Below, in pieces: positions 31,059-38,190 of a stretch of 38,232 bases of DNA. The notes beneath the pieces were generated by a model. The model was not told the DNA's origin, searched no databases, and saw only the letters and a program-made list of their open reading frames with translations. The stretch is from NCBI GenBank assembly GCA_964576365.1, contig CAZNUT010000007.1, positions 1 through 38,232 of the forward strand. The letters are read 5' to 3'. The DNA is from CAZMJG01 sp964576365 (GTDB taxonomy: Bacteria > Patescibacteriota > Microgenomatia > UBA1406 > GWC2-37-13). How positions within the stretch are numbered: the first letter of the stretch is position 1; every line of letters begins with the position of its first letter. A program made the position numbers and the translations under genes.

Positions 31059-31064
31059 TATAAT
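31059..31064 (+). promoter_or_regulatory. -10 box of small-gene pair 2
   Basis: TATAAT ends eight bases before the ATG at 31073. No good -35 box at 17 bases. Predicted leaderless. Confidence 0.55.
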
Positions 31065-31072
31065 AAAAAACC

Positions 31073-31267
31073 ATGTCGCCTTCTATAAGCCGAAAAGACG
31101 TATTTGTTCAGCTTGCTATAGCTTTTGCACAAGTGAGCTTTGGCATAGCTTGCGGAACAATTTTTTCGTATTCTATCGATGTCTATAAATTGATAACAAT
31201 TTGTGTTAATATTGTATTGACAGGATTATGTATCGGTATTTGTTTACTCATTGTTAAGGTGAAATAG
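31073..31267 (+). CDS. Small two-segment membrane protein, pair 2 first gene
   Basis: A 64-residue protein with a short polar start (MSPSISRKD) and two hydrophobic segments (about 11-32 and 38-61). No family recognised. It is preceded by the conserved block copy 1 and followed one base after its stop by a 37-residue gene, the same layout as at 30370-30679. Confidence 0.6.
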   Translation: MSPSISRKDVFVQLAIAFAQVSFGIACGTIFSYSIDVYKLITICVNIVLTGLCIGICLLIVKVK

Positions 31268-31268
31268 T

Positions 31269-31382
31269 ATGACTATAAATCCGTTTTTGCTTCTGATTAT
31301 TGTCGAATTGATTGTATTTGTACCTTTACTCTTTTACATGTATCGGGAGGTTTTTCGTCAACACAACTCACACCGCTCGTGA
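31269..31382 (+). CDS. 37-residue single-segment membrane protein, pair 2 second gene
   Basis: ATG at 31269, TGA at 31380-31382. One hydrophobic segment (FLLLIIVELIVFVPLLFYMY) and a basic, His-rich tail (REVFRQHNSHRS). Same position, size and charge pattern as the 39-residue protein at 30560. The block copy 2 starts 14 bases downstream. Confidence 0.5.
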   Translation: MTINPFLLLIIVELIVFVPLLFYMYREVFRQHNSHRS

Positions 31383-31396
31383 TGTATTAACTTCTA

Positions 31397-31492
31397 TTTT
31401 TTAAACGTGCGACGTTTTCCGTCTCAATGTTCAACATCATCTCGTTTGCATGTACCGAATGTGCTTGATATGTACACTCAATACTTGAAAAC
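31397..31492 (+). repeat. Conserved intergenic block, copy 2
   Basis: A 96-base uninterrupted copy, including CATCTCGTTTGCATGTACC and ATATGTACACTCAATACTTG, which differ from copy 1 by only a few substitutions. No reading frame is conserved, so it is probably regulatory DNA or a small RNA. Confidence 0.82.
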
Positions 31493-31596
31493 GATATTAC
31501 TTTGTATAAATTGTTGTTTGCGTATTTGATGTGTATTTTTTATTTTCTCCTAAAAAAACTATAATTAATTAAATTAACTTATAGTAAATTTGTGTA

Positions 31597-31818
31597 TCAA
31601 AAATGAATGTCGAGTTTGCCTTCTGCGTAGCGATGAAGAATACAACCAATCAGTGTCTGGTAGGGAAGAGCTATTTCTGCTGCTTTTGCTTTTATTTTTT
31701 CAAGATCTTCGTGATTTAATCGGATACTTACTGCGCGATCCTTCACAGCGCGAGAAGTACCATTTTTTTTCGTTTTGATCTTTTGCGGCGCGATGATTTC
31801 TGTTTGAGAAATAACCAT
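31597..31818 (-). CDS. Ribbon-helix-helix (CopG-like) antitoxin-type protein, orphan
   Basis: A 73-residue protein. A Lys-rich start is followed by KDRAVSIRLNHEDLEKIKAKAAEIALPYQTLIGCILHRYAEGKL, the typical strand-helix-helix of CopG/BrnA-like antitoxins with the YQTLI motif. No toxin-sized gene is next to it on the same strand within 460 bases either side. It has one of the best promoters in the window and probably represses itself. Confidence 0.82.
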   Translation of the reverse strand: MVISQTEIIAPQKIKTKKNGTSRAVKDRAVSIRLNHEDLEKIKAKAAEIALPYQTLIGCILHRYAEGKLDIHF

Positions 31819-31826
31819 AGTCCCAT

Positions 31827-31855
31827 AGTATATCAGACATGTGATGCGTTGTCAA
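31827..31855 (-). promoter_or_regulatory. Consensus promoter of the RHH gene, predicted leaderless
   Basis: Minus strand: TTGACA (31855-31850), 17-base spacer, TATACT (31832-31827) with extended TG, eight bases to the ATG at 31818. Confidence 0.8.
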
Positions 31856-31889
31856 GTATTTGCATAGACGGTGTATGTACAGGAGAGGA

Positions 31890-31935
31890 GGGGTATTAGG
31901 TGTTAGCTGTTAGGTGTTAGATTTCAGGTCTGTAG
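31890..31935. repeat. TTAGGTG/TTAGCTG heptamer tract
   Basis: ATTAGGTGTTAGCTGTTAGG followed by TGTTAGATTTCAGG, period 7. First of several repeats that fill the 468-base gap before thiamine pyrophosphokinase. Confidence 0.8.
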
Positions 31936-31952
31936 ATTATGAGCACATATAT

Positions 31953-32126
31953 ATTCTCCTCCTTTTTAAGGAGGAGTACCTGAAGTCGAGTCCCAGCCTC
32001 ACTCGACGAAGGGGGAGGTGGTAAAAACAACAAGAGATATTTTCATACCACCCCATCCCGCTCAGCGGGACACCCCACCTATCTTAGGAGGGGGGTTTCA
32101 AACAGAGTGTTCCCGCCAAAGGCGGG
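31953..32126. repeat. Long palindromic element with CTCCTCC and CCACCCC arms
   Basis: CTCCTCCTTTTTAAGGAGGAG is a perfect palindrome (31953-31973). GGGGGAGGTGGTA (32010-32022) pairs with TACCACCCC (32045-32053), then CCCGCTCAGCGGG and AGGAGGGG close the element. CCCGCCAAAGGCGGG follows. No gene; MITE-like. Confidence 0.75.
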
Positions 32127-32225
32127 ATCGGGATGACGGTGAGGAGATTGCGTTGTCACTGCCGAATCGGCGCGTCCTCGTAGTAAGGGATTACTCAAGC
32201 AATAAACCTTGAGTATGACGTGTAT

Positions 32226-32282
32226 CAGAACTGTCTACTGTAAACTGTCGTCTGTTGCTGAATTGCTGAGATGCTGAGAAGC
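32226..32282. repeat. Mixed heptamer and octamer tract
   Basis: AACTGTCTACTGTAAACTGT followed by TTGCTGAATTGCTGAGATGC (complement of the TCAGCNNY octamers). The AACTGTAAACTGT-like core is shared with the insert in ychF. Confidence 0.7.
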
Positions 32283-32286
32283 TTAA

Positions 32287-32919
32287 TTATTTGTTTCGTT
32301 TTATCACCATCAGTGTGCCGGAGGTGAGGGAGATGGTAGCCGTATCATTAATAAATACATTACTGACACCGCGGGTGCTGCCGAGAGGGAGCGTTTCATT
32401 TGTCAGCGGGTACTGGAGACCGGTCGTCGAGATGCCTGTACAATCGCTGCAGAACGGAATGAGAGAAAGCTCATCGCCAGGAGTGCCAGAGAGGCTGAGT
32501 GTGGATCGCGTCCATGTGATAAGCTGATTTCCTTCAATGATATACACACGTTCGTGCTGTTTTGCGAAGTAAAAGAGGTTGGCGGTGAGGTGGTCGAGCC
32601 GGTCACCCATAAGACCTATAATATATACGTCTGTGCATTTTTGTTCCTTGATATACTCAAAAGCTATCTGTGCATCGGTGAGATCTTTTTCTCTTGGATA
32701 TTGATGCCAAAGGATGTTTTTATCCTGCTCAAAATAGCTTTTGCTCTCTCGGCTTATAGAATCCAGGTCGCCAACTATAGCATGAGGGACAATATTGAGC
32801 TTACGGGCAAGATCTGCGCCACCATCTGCTGCGACGATCACATCGACAGGAAGGGGCAATTCATGAATTGACCGTAGAGAGGAGAGGTTGCCGGAGAGTA
32901 AAATAAGGCCGGATTTCAA
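32287..32919 (-). CDS. Thiamine pyrophosphokinase family protein
   Basis: About 210 residues from a TTG at 32919. The domain signs are GLILLSGNL at the start, VAADGGAD (29-36), HAIVGDLDSIS (46-56), EKDLTDAQIAF (77-87) and GLMGDRLDHLTANL. These are the nucleotide and metal binding segments of enzymes that transfer pyrophosphate from ATP to thiamine. The frame continues upstream to a TTG at 32979, but those 20 residues (LLYELYKLYELYNFKNVTN) are a translation of the period-9 repeat AAGTTNATA. There is no ATG nearby, so the true start is uncertain. It is preceded by long repeats and followed by an octamer tract. Confidence 0.87.
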   Translation of the reverse strand: MKSGLILLSGNLSSLRSIHELPLPVDVIVAADGGADLARKLNIVPHAIVGDLDSISRESKSYFEQDKNILWHQYPREKDLTDAQIAFEYIKEQKCTDVYIIGLMGDRLDHLTANLFYFAKQHERVYIIEGNQLITWTRSTLSLSGTPGDELSLIPFCSDCTGISTTGLQYPLTNETLPLGSTRGVSNVFINDTATISLTSGTLMVIKRNK

Positions 32920-32928
32920 GTTTGTAAC

Positions 32929-33090
32929 GTTTTTAAAGTTATAAAGTTCATAAAGTTTATAAAGTTCGTAAAGTAGCAACTCAGCAACCCAGCAACTCCT
33001 GCCTCTTCGGCGGGCAGGCAGCTGCTCAGCTATTCAGCACCTCAGCCACTCCGTGATTCAGGGACTCAGGTATGTAGGCGTCCAATAGCT
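32929..33090. repeat. Composite repeat: period-9 AAGTTNATA, octamers TCAGCNNY, GC hairpin
   Basis: Period-9 units (32934-32975), CAGCAACC octamers (32977-32996), hairpin CCTGCCTCTTCGGCGGGCAGG around 32998-33018 (reverse complement of the one at 7440), then period-8 units TCAGCTAT, TCAGCACC, TCAGCCAC, TCCGTGAT, TCAGGGAC (33026-33070). Confidence 0.85.
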
Positions 33091-33107
33091 CAGTCATTCA
33101 ATTGTGT

Positions 33108-33209
33108 GTCATGCTGAACTTGTTTCAGCATATTCGGTTTATTAGTAGCAAAACATATACGTACTAATCATTTCTTCAACTAAAGATCCCGAAACAAGTT
33201 CGGGATGAC
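33108..33209. repeat. GTCATGCTGAA...TTCGGGATGAC inverted-repeat element
   Basis: The left arm GTCATGCTGAACTTGTTTCA (33108-33127) is itself a hairpin with TTCAGCAT. The right arm GATCCCGAAACAAGTTCGGG ends in ATGAC (33185-33209). About 100 bases, no gene; MITE-like. Confidence 0.82.
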
Positions 33210-33232
33210 AAATAGATGAATAACTTGGGTGT

Positions 33233-34438
33233 TTAAATACTTTTAACCTTGTATTGCTCCAGGGCATTTTTCAGCAATTCAAGTGCGCGGCGCAATTTTT
33301 TTTCTTCAAGTACATAGGCGATACGGACATATTGTTTACCTTTTTGTGGATCTGCATAAAAGCCATCACCGGGCGCCAACATGACCGTCTCATTATCATC
33401 TCTGAAATCCGTGAGTAACCATTCACAAAAGCGGGCTGCGTCAGGAATAGGTAGCTTCACAAATGCATAAAAAGCTCCTTCTGGCAGAGAAATCTCGACT
33501 CCGGGCATGTTTCTTAACATTTCAAACGTGATATCCCGTCGTTTTTGAAATTCTTTTTTAATTCCTTCGATATATGCTGTTGGTACTTGAGTGAGAGATG
33601 CGCCTAGATGTTGATCTATCAATCCGCTTGAGAGACGGCTCATGGCAAATTTTAACGCTCCTTGCATCAAATCTGGATTGAGACTGACAAGACAGCCAAG
33701 GCGGGCACCGCAGATACTATACCTTTTTGATAAACTGTCAACAAGAATAGCCTGATCGGGTATTTCCAGCATAAAGTCGAGGATTGGGATGTGCGGGCGA
33801 TCAACAAACACATATTCCCGATACACCTCATCTGAGATCAAAAAAAGGTTGTGTTTTTTCGTCAAAGCCACAAGCATTTTAATCTCTTCATGGGTATAGA
33901 CTGTGCCAGTTGGATTGTTGGGATTGGCTAGGAGAATAGCTTTTGTACGTGGTGTAATGGCAGCTTCAATCATTTCTTTTGAGGGGAGATGAAAGCCGTC
34001 TGCAAGCTTTGTTTCTACCGTGTTCAGCTGGATATTCCACAGCTTTGCGGCTGTTTGGTATGCACTATAAAATGGTTCAAATGTCAGTATATGGTCGCCT
34101 GGATCACATGTCGCAAACAGAGCCATATTGATAGCTTCTGAGCCTGCGGTCGTGCCGATGATCTGTTTTTCATCTATAAATGAATAGCCAAGCCCATGGT
34201 AATATGCTTTGAGCGCAGCTATATACTCTTTTGTACCACCCGAAGGCGCGTAGCGAATCGGATTGGTGGAAAAAGATTTGACCGCATCAAGCATGACATC
34301 AGGCGAAGCTATATCTGGCTCTCCCATATTGAGCTTATATATATTGACTCCTTGTTTCTCAGTCTGCACCATGAGAGGTATCAATTTACGCACAGAAGAG
34401 ATGGGTAGGTTGGCAAGTCGCGATGAAAGTGAAGACAT
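33233..34438 (-). CDS. Class I/II PLP-dependent aminotransferase
   Basis: A 401-residue fold-type I aminotransferase, aspartate/aromatic-like. It has NMGEPD at 37-42, NPNNPTGTVY at 172-181, SDEVY with Asp203, the PLP lysine in DSLSKRYSICGARLG (Lys238), and a C-terminal Arg in YVRIAY that would bind the substrate carboxylate. Length is normal. The ATG is preceded by period-9 units ending TTGATAAAC and then by a scaffold gap, so the native upstream region is uncertain. Substrate cannot be named; it may make or break down an amino acid taken up by the nearby APC permease. Confidence 0.93.
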   Translation of the reverse strand: MSSLSSRLANLPISSVRKLIPLMVQTEKQGVNIYKLNMGEPDIASPDVMLDAVKSFSTNPIRYAPSGGTKEYIAALKAYYHGLGYSFIDEKQIIGTTAGSEAINMALFATCDPGDHILTFEPFYSAYQTAAKLWNIQLNTVETKLADGFHLPSKEMIEAAITPRTKAILLANPNNPTGTVYTHEEIKMLVALTKKHNLFLISDEVYREYVFVDRPHIPILDFMLEIPDQAILVDSLSKRYSICGARLGCLVSLNPDLMQGALKFAMSRLSSGLIDQHLGASLTQVPTAYIEGIKKEFQKRRDITFEMLRNMPGVEISLPEGAFYAFVKLPIPDAARFCEWLLTDFRDDNETVMLAPGDGFYADPQKGKQYVRIAYVLEEKKLRRALELLKNALEQYKVKSI

Positions 34439-34475
34439 GGACTTAGTTTATCAAGTTTATCAGGTTTATCAAGTT
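34421..34475. repeat. 55-base direct repeat left of scaffold gap
   Basis: Identical over 55 bases to 34576-34630. It contains the first codons of the aminotransferase gene and period-9 units TCAAGTTTA, TCAGGTTTA. Exact identity abutting the N run points to overlapping contig ends. Confidence 0.9.
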
Positions 34476-34575
34476 NNNNNNNNNNNNNNNNNNNNNNNNN
34501 NNNNNNNNNNNNNNNNNNNNNNNNNNNNNNNNNNNNNNNNNNNNNNNNNNNNNNNNNNNNNNNNNNNNNNNNNNN
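34476..34575. other. Scaffold gap of 100 N between identical 55-base ends
   Basis: The duplicated flanks suggest that the two contigs overlap and that no sequence, or only extra period-9 units, is missing. Confidence 0.88.
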
Positions 34576-34715
34576 CGATGAAAGTGAAGACATGGACTTA
34601 GTTTATCAAGTTTATCAGGTTTATCAAGTTGATTGGCACTCAGCGATTCAGCAACTCAGCTGCTCAGCTATTCAGCACCTCAGTCATTTCGTATAACGCG
34701 TAGCGCAAAACGCGT
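34576..34715. repeat. 55-base repeat copy, octamer and heptamer tracts
   Basis: After the 55-base copy come period-8 units TCAGCGAT, TCAGCAAC, TCAGCTGC, TCAGCTAT, TCAGCACC (34641-34680), then period-7 units of the ACGCGTA kind (34690-34715). The octamers are the same as those in the GT2 gene. Confidence 0.85.
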
Positions 34716-34737
34716 AACGTACCTTTTTTTTCGTATG

Positions 34738-34820
34738 TCCTTGCGAACAAATAATAAGCGAAGCAATCTATTGATAATTGTCATTCTGGCAAGCAAATGA
34801 AATGAGCGCGTCCAGAATCT
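34738..34820. repeat. Two adjacent palindromic element remnants
   Basis: TTGCGAACAAATAATAAGCG with GAAGCAATCT (34741-34770) is a partial GTCATTGCGAG element. GTCATTCTGG...CCAGAATCT (34780-34820) matches 27967-28006. Confidence 0.7.
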
Positions 34821-34877
34821 GAGTAATTATGTTGAGTAACTTTTACCTTTTCACTTTTAACTAAATCAAGCACGTGT

Positions 34878-36680
34878 TTAATAGATGATACGTACTCCTC
34901 CGAGCTGGTCATAGTCAAAGGGGTGGTGATGATGAATAGCACCGATGAGTATGCGATTTTTGCGAATACCAAATTCGTTTGAGACTTTATCAATGATTTC
35001 AGGCCCAAAAGGCTCGTTTTTAAATATGGTTTCAATTGAAAAGTGTGGATATACGCCAGCTCTTTGGAGTACTGGTAGTGTACGCTGTATTTCTTCGAAA
35101 CTGTTTTTATCTTCGCAGTGGACAAGCGTTATTTTCCAGCCCGTTTCATTACGATTTACATAGTTGAGAATGTCATAAATGCGATCGATATTTCGGACAA
35201 AGATGATGAATCGGCCCTCAATCATATCATTAAAGTTTTCCTTCAAATATGTTTGAATAAAGGGTATATTTTTTGTGATGCGAATCAGAAATTTAAAGAG
35301 TTGATCCTGATATATCATTCCAAGTACAAGTACAAGCGAAGGAATAAAATACCGTTCAAAGAAAATAAGATTCTGGTGGTCGATACGAATATTGCCCAAG
35401 ATTCCAAATGAAGTGGCTAAAAGTGCGATGATAACATATGGAATTGGAGCAGAATAGGTGCGCTTCAATTCGGTTCGAGACTCTTTGAGGATCAAATTTC
35501 CTAAAGCAAATAAAGACATCACGCCAAGGAATGCGATCGTGTATACGCCAGCAAGTGATAGAAGATTGCCGCCGGTCATAATGAGAATTGAGCTGCACAA
35601 AATGAAAAAAGCGATAATAATTCGTGGAAAGCTTCCCTTGCTGTTAACATGCGCAAGGAATGTGGGTAGACATGAGTCAAGAGACATACGATGCACAAGT
35701 CCACTGACACCCACAAATGAAGTTAAGACAGCGCCTGATAAGACCAAAAAAGCATCAGCCACCACGACATATTGTAAAAGTGATCCACCCATAGCTTTTG
35801 CAGCATCTGCAAGCACAAAATCTTTTGCTGCTGCAATGGCTTCGACTGGAAGGACATTCAGGATGACAAGCGCAATGAGAGGATTAAATATCGCTACTCC
35901 TACAAGCATATTGCGAAGTGTTTTGCGGAACACTCCTCGGTCCTGTTCTTCGACGAAGTTTGCTGAACTTTCGAATCCAGAAACTCCCAAAAGACAAGCA
36001 GAAAAAGCTAAATATAATGTGCTACCCAGACCACCCTGTTTCGAAATAATTTCTCCGGTTCTTCCCAAGTTTGCAAAAAACTCTGAATTGCCATTGAGGT
36101 AATAAATTAAACCAAACAGTACAAAACCCGTCAATGTGACGATATGAAATACAAATATACCAAATGCAACTTTGGCTGAGTCTTTGAGGCCGGAAATGAC
36201 AAGCATGGCAAACGCAAAAAGAAGAACAATAGTGCCTATGATGATTGGATTAAGGTGCACGGTTGTTGATCCGAGGGGAATAGCCAATTCATGAATACCG
36301 ACAACAGAGTTCAAATATTCAACGCCAACTTTTGCAGAAATAACAGCTGTTGCAATATAGGAAAGAATAGTCATCACGCCTGCGACCGCTGCTATTGTTT
36401 TTGATGTACCGTTCAAAAGACAGTTGTATGCGCCTCCGTTGACTGGAAGTGCTTCGACTACCTCTGTGTATACCGCTTTATAAAGATATAAAACCGCACC
36501 AATAGCAAGTAACACCAACGGAGCATATATACCTGCGAATATGACTGCGATGCCAGAAACGTACAAAGCAGAACTCAAGATATCGTTTCCACAAATGGCT
36601 GTCGCAAACCATTCATTTAATTTAATATGAGAGTGAGGCTGTTCAGCATGGCTGGTTTGCTGTGAGTCATGTTGAGTCAT
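34878..36680 (-). CDS. APC-superfamily amino acid permease with C-terminal cytosolic domain
   Basis: A 600-residue transporter. After a His/Gln-rich start, about 12 membrane segments run from 27 to 465. They include the family's first unwound helix region (NEWFATAICGNDILSSALYVSGIA), EALPVNGGAYNCLL, and FSACLLGVSGFESSANFVEEQ in the sixth segment. Residues about 480-600 form a soluble domain (FVRNIDRIYDILNYVNRNETGWKITLVHCEDKNSFEEIQRTLPVLQRAG, ending with IRKNRILIGAIHHHHPFDYDQLGG), perhaps of the universal-stress-protein fold. Amino acid uptake is the likely role, fitting a cell that depends on others for nutrients. Substrate unknown. Confidence 0.88.
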   Translation of the reverse strand: MTQHDSQQTSHAEQPHSHIKLNEWFATAICGNDILSSALYVSGIAVIFAGIYAPLVLLAIGAVLYLYKAVYTEVVEALPVNGGAYNCLLNGTSKTIAAVAGVMTILSYIATAVISAKVGVEYLNSVVGIHELAIPLGSTTVHLNPIIIGTIVLLFAFAMLVISGLKDSAKVAFGIFVFHIVTLTGFVLFGLIYYLNGNSEFFANLGRTGEIISKQGGLGSTLYLAFSACLLGVSGFESSANFVEEQDRGVFRKTLRNMLVGVAIFNPLIALVILNVLPVEAIAAAKDFVLADAAKAMGGSLLQYVVVADAFLVLSGAVLTSFVGVSGLVHRMSLDSCLPTFLAHVNSKGSFPRIIIAFFILCSSILIMTGGNLLSLAGVYTIAFLGVMSLFALGNLILKESRTELKRTYSAPIPYVIIALLATSFGILGNIRIDHQNLIFFERYFIPSLVLVLGMIYQDQLFKFLIRITKNIPFIQTYLKENFNDMIEGRFIIFVRNIDRIYDILNYVNRNETGWKITLVHCEDKNSFEEIQRTLPVLQRAGVYPHFSIETIFKNEPFGPEIIDKVSNEFGIRKNRILIGAIHHHHPFDYDQLGGVRIIY

Positions 36681-36789
36681 AGTGAGTGAATATTTTTGGG
36701 AAAAATTAAAATTTTATAAAAGATTATTCTAACGATCTCATCTCTGATCCCATAGACGCCTCAGATATGTATATAGATATGTAGGTATA

Positions 36790-37368
36790 TCACGAAGTAT
36801 GCTCTGCCTGATCGCGCTCAATCAGTCTTCGAAGATAGACAGATTTGGGTAGTTTTTCCCGTTTTGATATTTCATCTAAGTACGAAGCTATGCGTGGTGT
36901 GATAAAAAAAGTGAAGCGCAGATCACTATTTCCCTGAATGTAATGAATAAATTCGTCAAGAATAGTGGGGAGCGACTGAGCAGTGTATTTTTCACATAAC
37001 AAATGTTCATCTTTGTGATGGGCGAGAAGAGAAGGCGGCTTTCCTTCACTATATAGTATTAATACAGGTTTACCTACCCGAAGGGCGAGGGAGATCTCAT
37101 ATCCTACACTAATACTCGGAAAAGATGTTTCAGCAATCATACCATCACATGCATAAATCCACTTTTCAATTTGTGTGTGAAATTTCAATAATTCAGATCT
37201 ATCTGTCTGGCTTATTTGTTGTTCGGTAGCCTGAAAAATATGATCAGCGACGATGTCGCAATCACGTTTTTTGACAAACTGGATGATTTGTTGATAGTTG
37301 GGAAGATATTGATCTTTGGCAGCTACTGAGCCAGTAAAATACAGTTGTAACTTTTTACGATGAGTCAT
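36790..37368 (-). CDS. Nucleoside 2-deoxyribosyltransferase-like domain fused to RHH-like tail
   Basis: A 192-residue protein from the ATG at 37368, which lies seven bases after TATAAT; the open frame to 37407 is not needed. Residues 6-125 look like PF05014: LYFTGSVAAKDQYLPNYQQI, IYACDGMIAETSFPSISVGYE (Glu91 is the likely catalytic residue), ALRVGKPVLILYSEGKPPSLL. Residues 149-185 (DLRFTFFITPRIASYLDEISKREKLPKSVYLRRLIERDQ) read as a ribbon-helix-helix DNA-binding motif. The combination suggests a nucleotide-sensing or nucleotide-cleaving regulator; TIR-like NADase relatives should also be considered. Domain calls are good, function is inference. Confidence 0.78.
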   Translation of the reverse strand: MTHRKKLQLYFTGSVAAKDQYLPNYQQIIQFVKKRDCDIVADHIFQATEQQISQTDRSELLKFHTQIEKWIYACDGMIAETSFPSISVGYEISLALRVGKPVLILYSEGKPPSLLAHHKDEHLLCEKYTAQSLPTILDEFIHYIQGNSDLRFTFFITPRIASYLDEISKREKLPKSVYLRRLIERDQAEHTS

Positions 37369-37375
37369 GACCATC

Positions 37376-37381
37376 ATTATA
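37376..37381 (-). promoter_or_regulatory. Extended -10 box of the deoxyribosyltransferase-like gene
   Basis: TGATATAAT on the minus strand ends seven bases before the ATG at 37368. Its upstream region overlaps the divergent promoter at 37436. Confidence 0.6.
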
Positions 37382-37435
37382 TCATTTTTTAGCTTACTCG
37401 TTATCAATGTATAGTAAAAAAAATCCTGTCAGAAA

Positions 37436-37464
37436 TTGACATAGATCGATAATTTTGTTATGCT
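37436..37464 (+). promoter_or_regulatory. Consensus promoter of the YtxH-like gene, predicted leaderless
   Basis: TTGACA (37436-37441), 17-base spacer, TATGCT (37459-37464) with extended TG, six bases to the ATG at 37471. Confidence 0.82.
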
Positions 37465-37470
37465 GAGTGT

Positions 37471-37881
37471 ATGTCAAAAAAATCATTTAATGTTGGAATC
37501 ATGATAGGGGCTTTGCTTGGAGGACTTGTTGCTTATTTTTTTTCACCACGGTCGGGTAAGGAAAATCGCAAAATGGCAAAAAAAGCATATAAAGATTTTA
37601 TGAAATCTGTGGATGAAAAAGGGCTTGATGAGACAGTGAAAGAGGTTTTTGGAACAGCTTCTCAAGAAGGGGGAAAATTATTCCAAAAAGTGAAAAAAGA
37701 ATTAGATAGCAAGCTAAATGAAGCATATAAAACCTTTCAGGATCTTGATTATGAACAATATCAGGAAATAGTGACTGACACTTTGAAAGAAGTCGAAAAA
37801 GAAGCTTCTGCAACCAAAGAGCGGTTATCCCAGCTCAAAGAATATTTATTAGCTCAATGGAACAAGCTCAAGGAGGAATAA
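37471..37881 (+). CDS. YtxH-like membrane-anchored coiled-coil protein
   Basis: A 136-residue protein with the YtxH pattern: a Gly-rich N-terminal membrane segment (VGIMIGALLGGLVAYFFSPRSGKENR, residues 8-33) and a long Lys/Glu-rich amphipathic helix. Related proteins are stress-induced in Bacillus; the molecular role is not known. It heads a two-gene unit with the 81-residue membrane protein, from a consensus promoter that leaves no room for a ribosome site. Confidence 0.85.
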   Translation: MSKKSFNVGIMIGALLGGLVAYFFSPRSGKENRKMAKKAYKDFMKSVDEKGLDETVKEVFGTASQEGGKLFQKVKKELDSKLNEAYKTFQDLDYEQYQEIVTDTLKEVEKEASATKERLSQLKEYLLAQWNKLKEE

Positions 37882-37884
37882 TGT

Positions 37885-38130
37885 ATGACGCTTCAAAACT
37901 GGTATTACGCTTTGGCCATCGCAAATAGTATTTTGTGGATCATCTTCCTTTTATTAGTGATTGTTCTGGTCATAAAAATATATCTTAGTATCCGTTCAGC
38001 TCCTGCAAAAGTACAGCAGTCACTTCAGCAGCTTTTTCAGGAAAATAAAAAAGAGGTTTACACGATGGCTGGTATGACCGCTTTTACCATATTGGGTACT
38101 GCTATAAAACGCTGGTTTTCTCCGAAATAA
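37885..38130 (+). CDS. Single-pass membrane protein partner of YtxH-like gene, unknown
   Basis: An 81-residue protein with a membrane segment at about 10-34 (AIANSILWIIFLLLVIVLVIKIYL), a polar helix (LQQLFQENKKEVYTMAG) and a weakly hydrophobic end. AAGGAGG at 37870-37876 lies eight bases before the ATG, a strong ribosome site that contrasts with the leaderless first gene. No family recognised. Confidence 0.75.
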   Translation: MTLQNWYYALAIANSILWIIFLLLVIVLVIKIYLSIRSAPAKVQQSLQQLFQENKKEVYTMAGMTAFTILGTAIKRWFSPK

Positions 38131-38138
38131 ACTTTTCA

Positions 38139-38190
38139 TTAGTTAAGCTGTTAGCTGTTAGGTAATAGGTAAAAAGTAGGCTAAATGGTA
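38139..38190. repeat. TTAGCTG/TTAGGTA heptamer tract
   Basis: GTTAAGCTGTTAGCTGTTAG with further degenerate units follows the YtxH operon, the same period-7 family as elsewhere. The window ends 42 bases later without a further gene. Confidence 0.75.

Noticed and set aside
34781..35125. A 114-codon frame on the minus strand overlapping the APC permease
   Set aside because: It is another phase of the permease C-terminal domain, which is clearly the coding frame.
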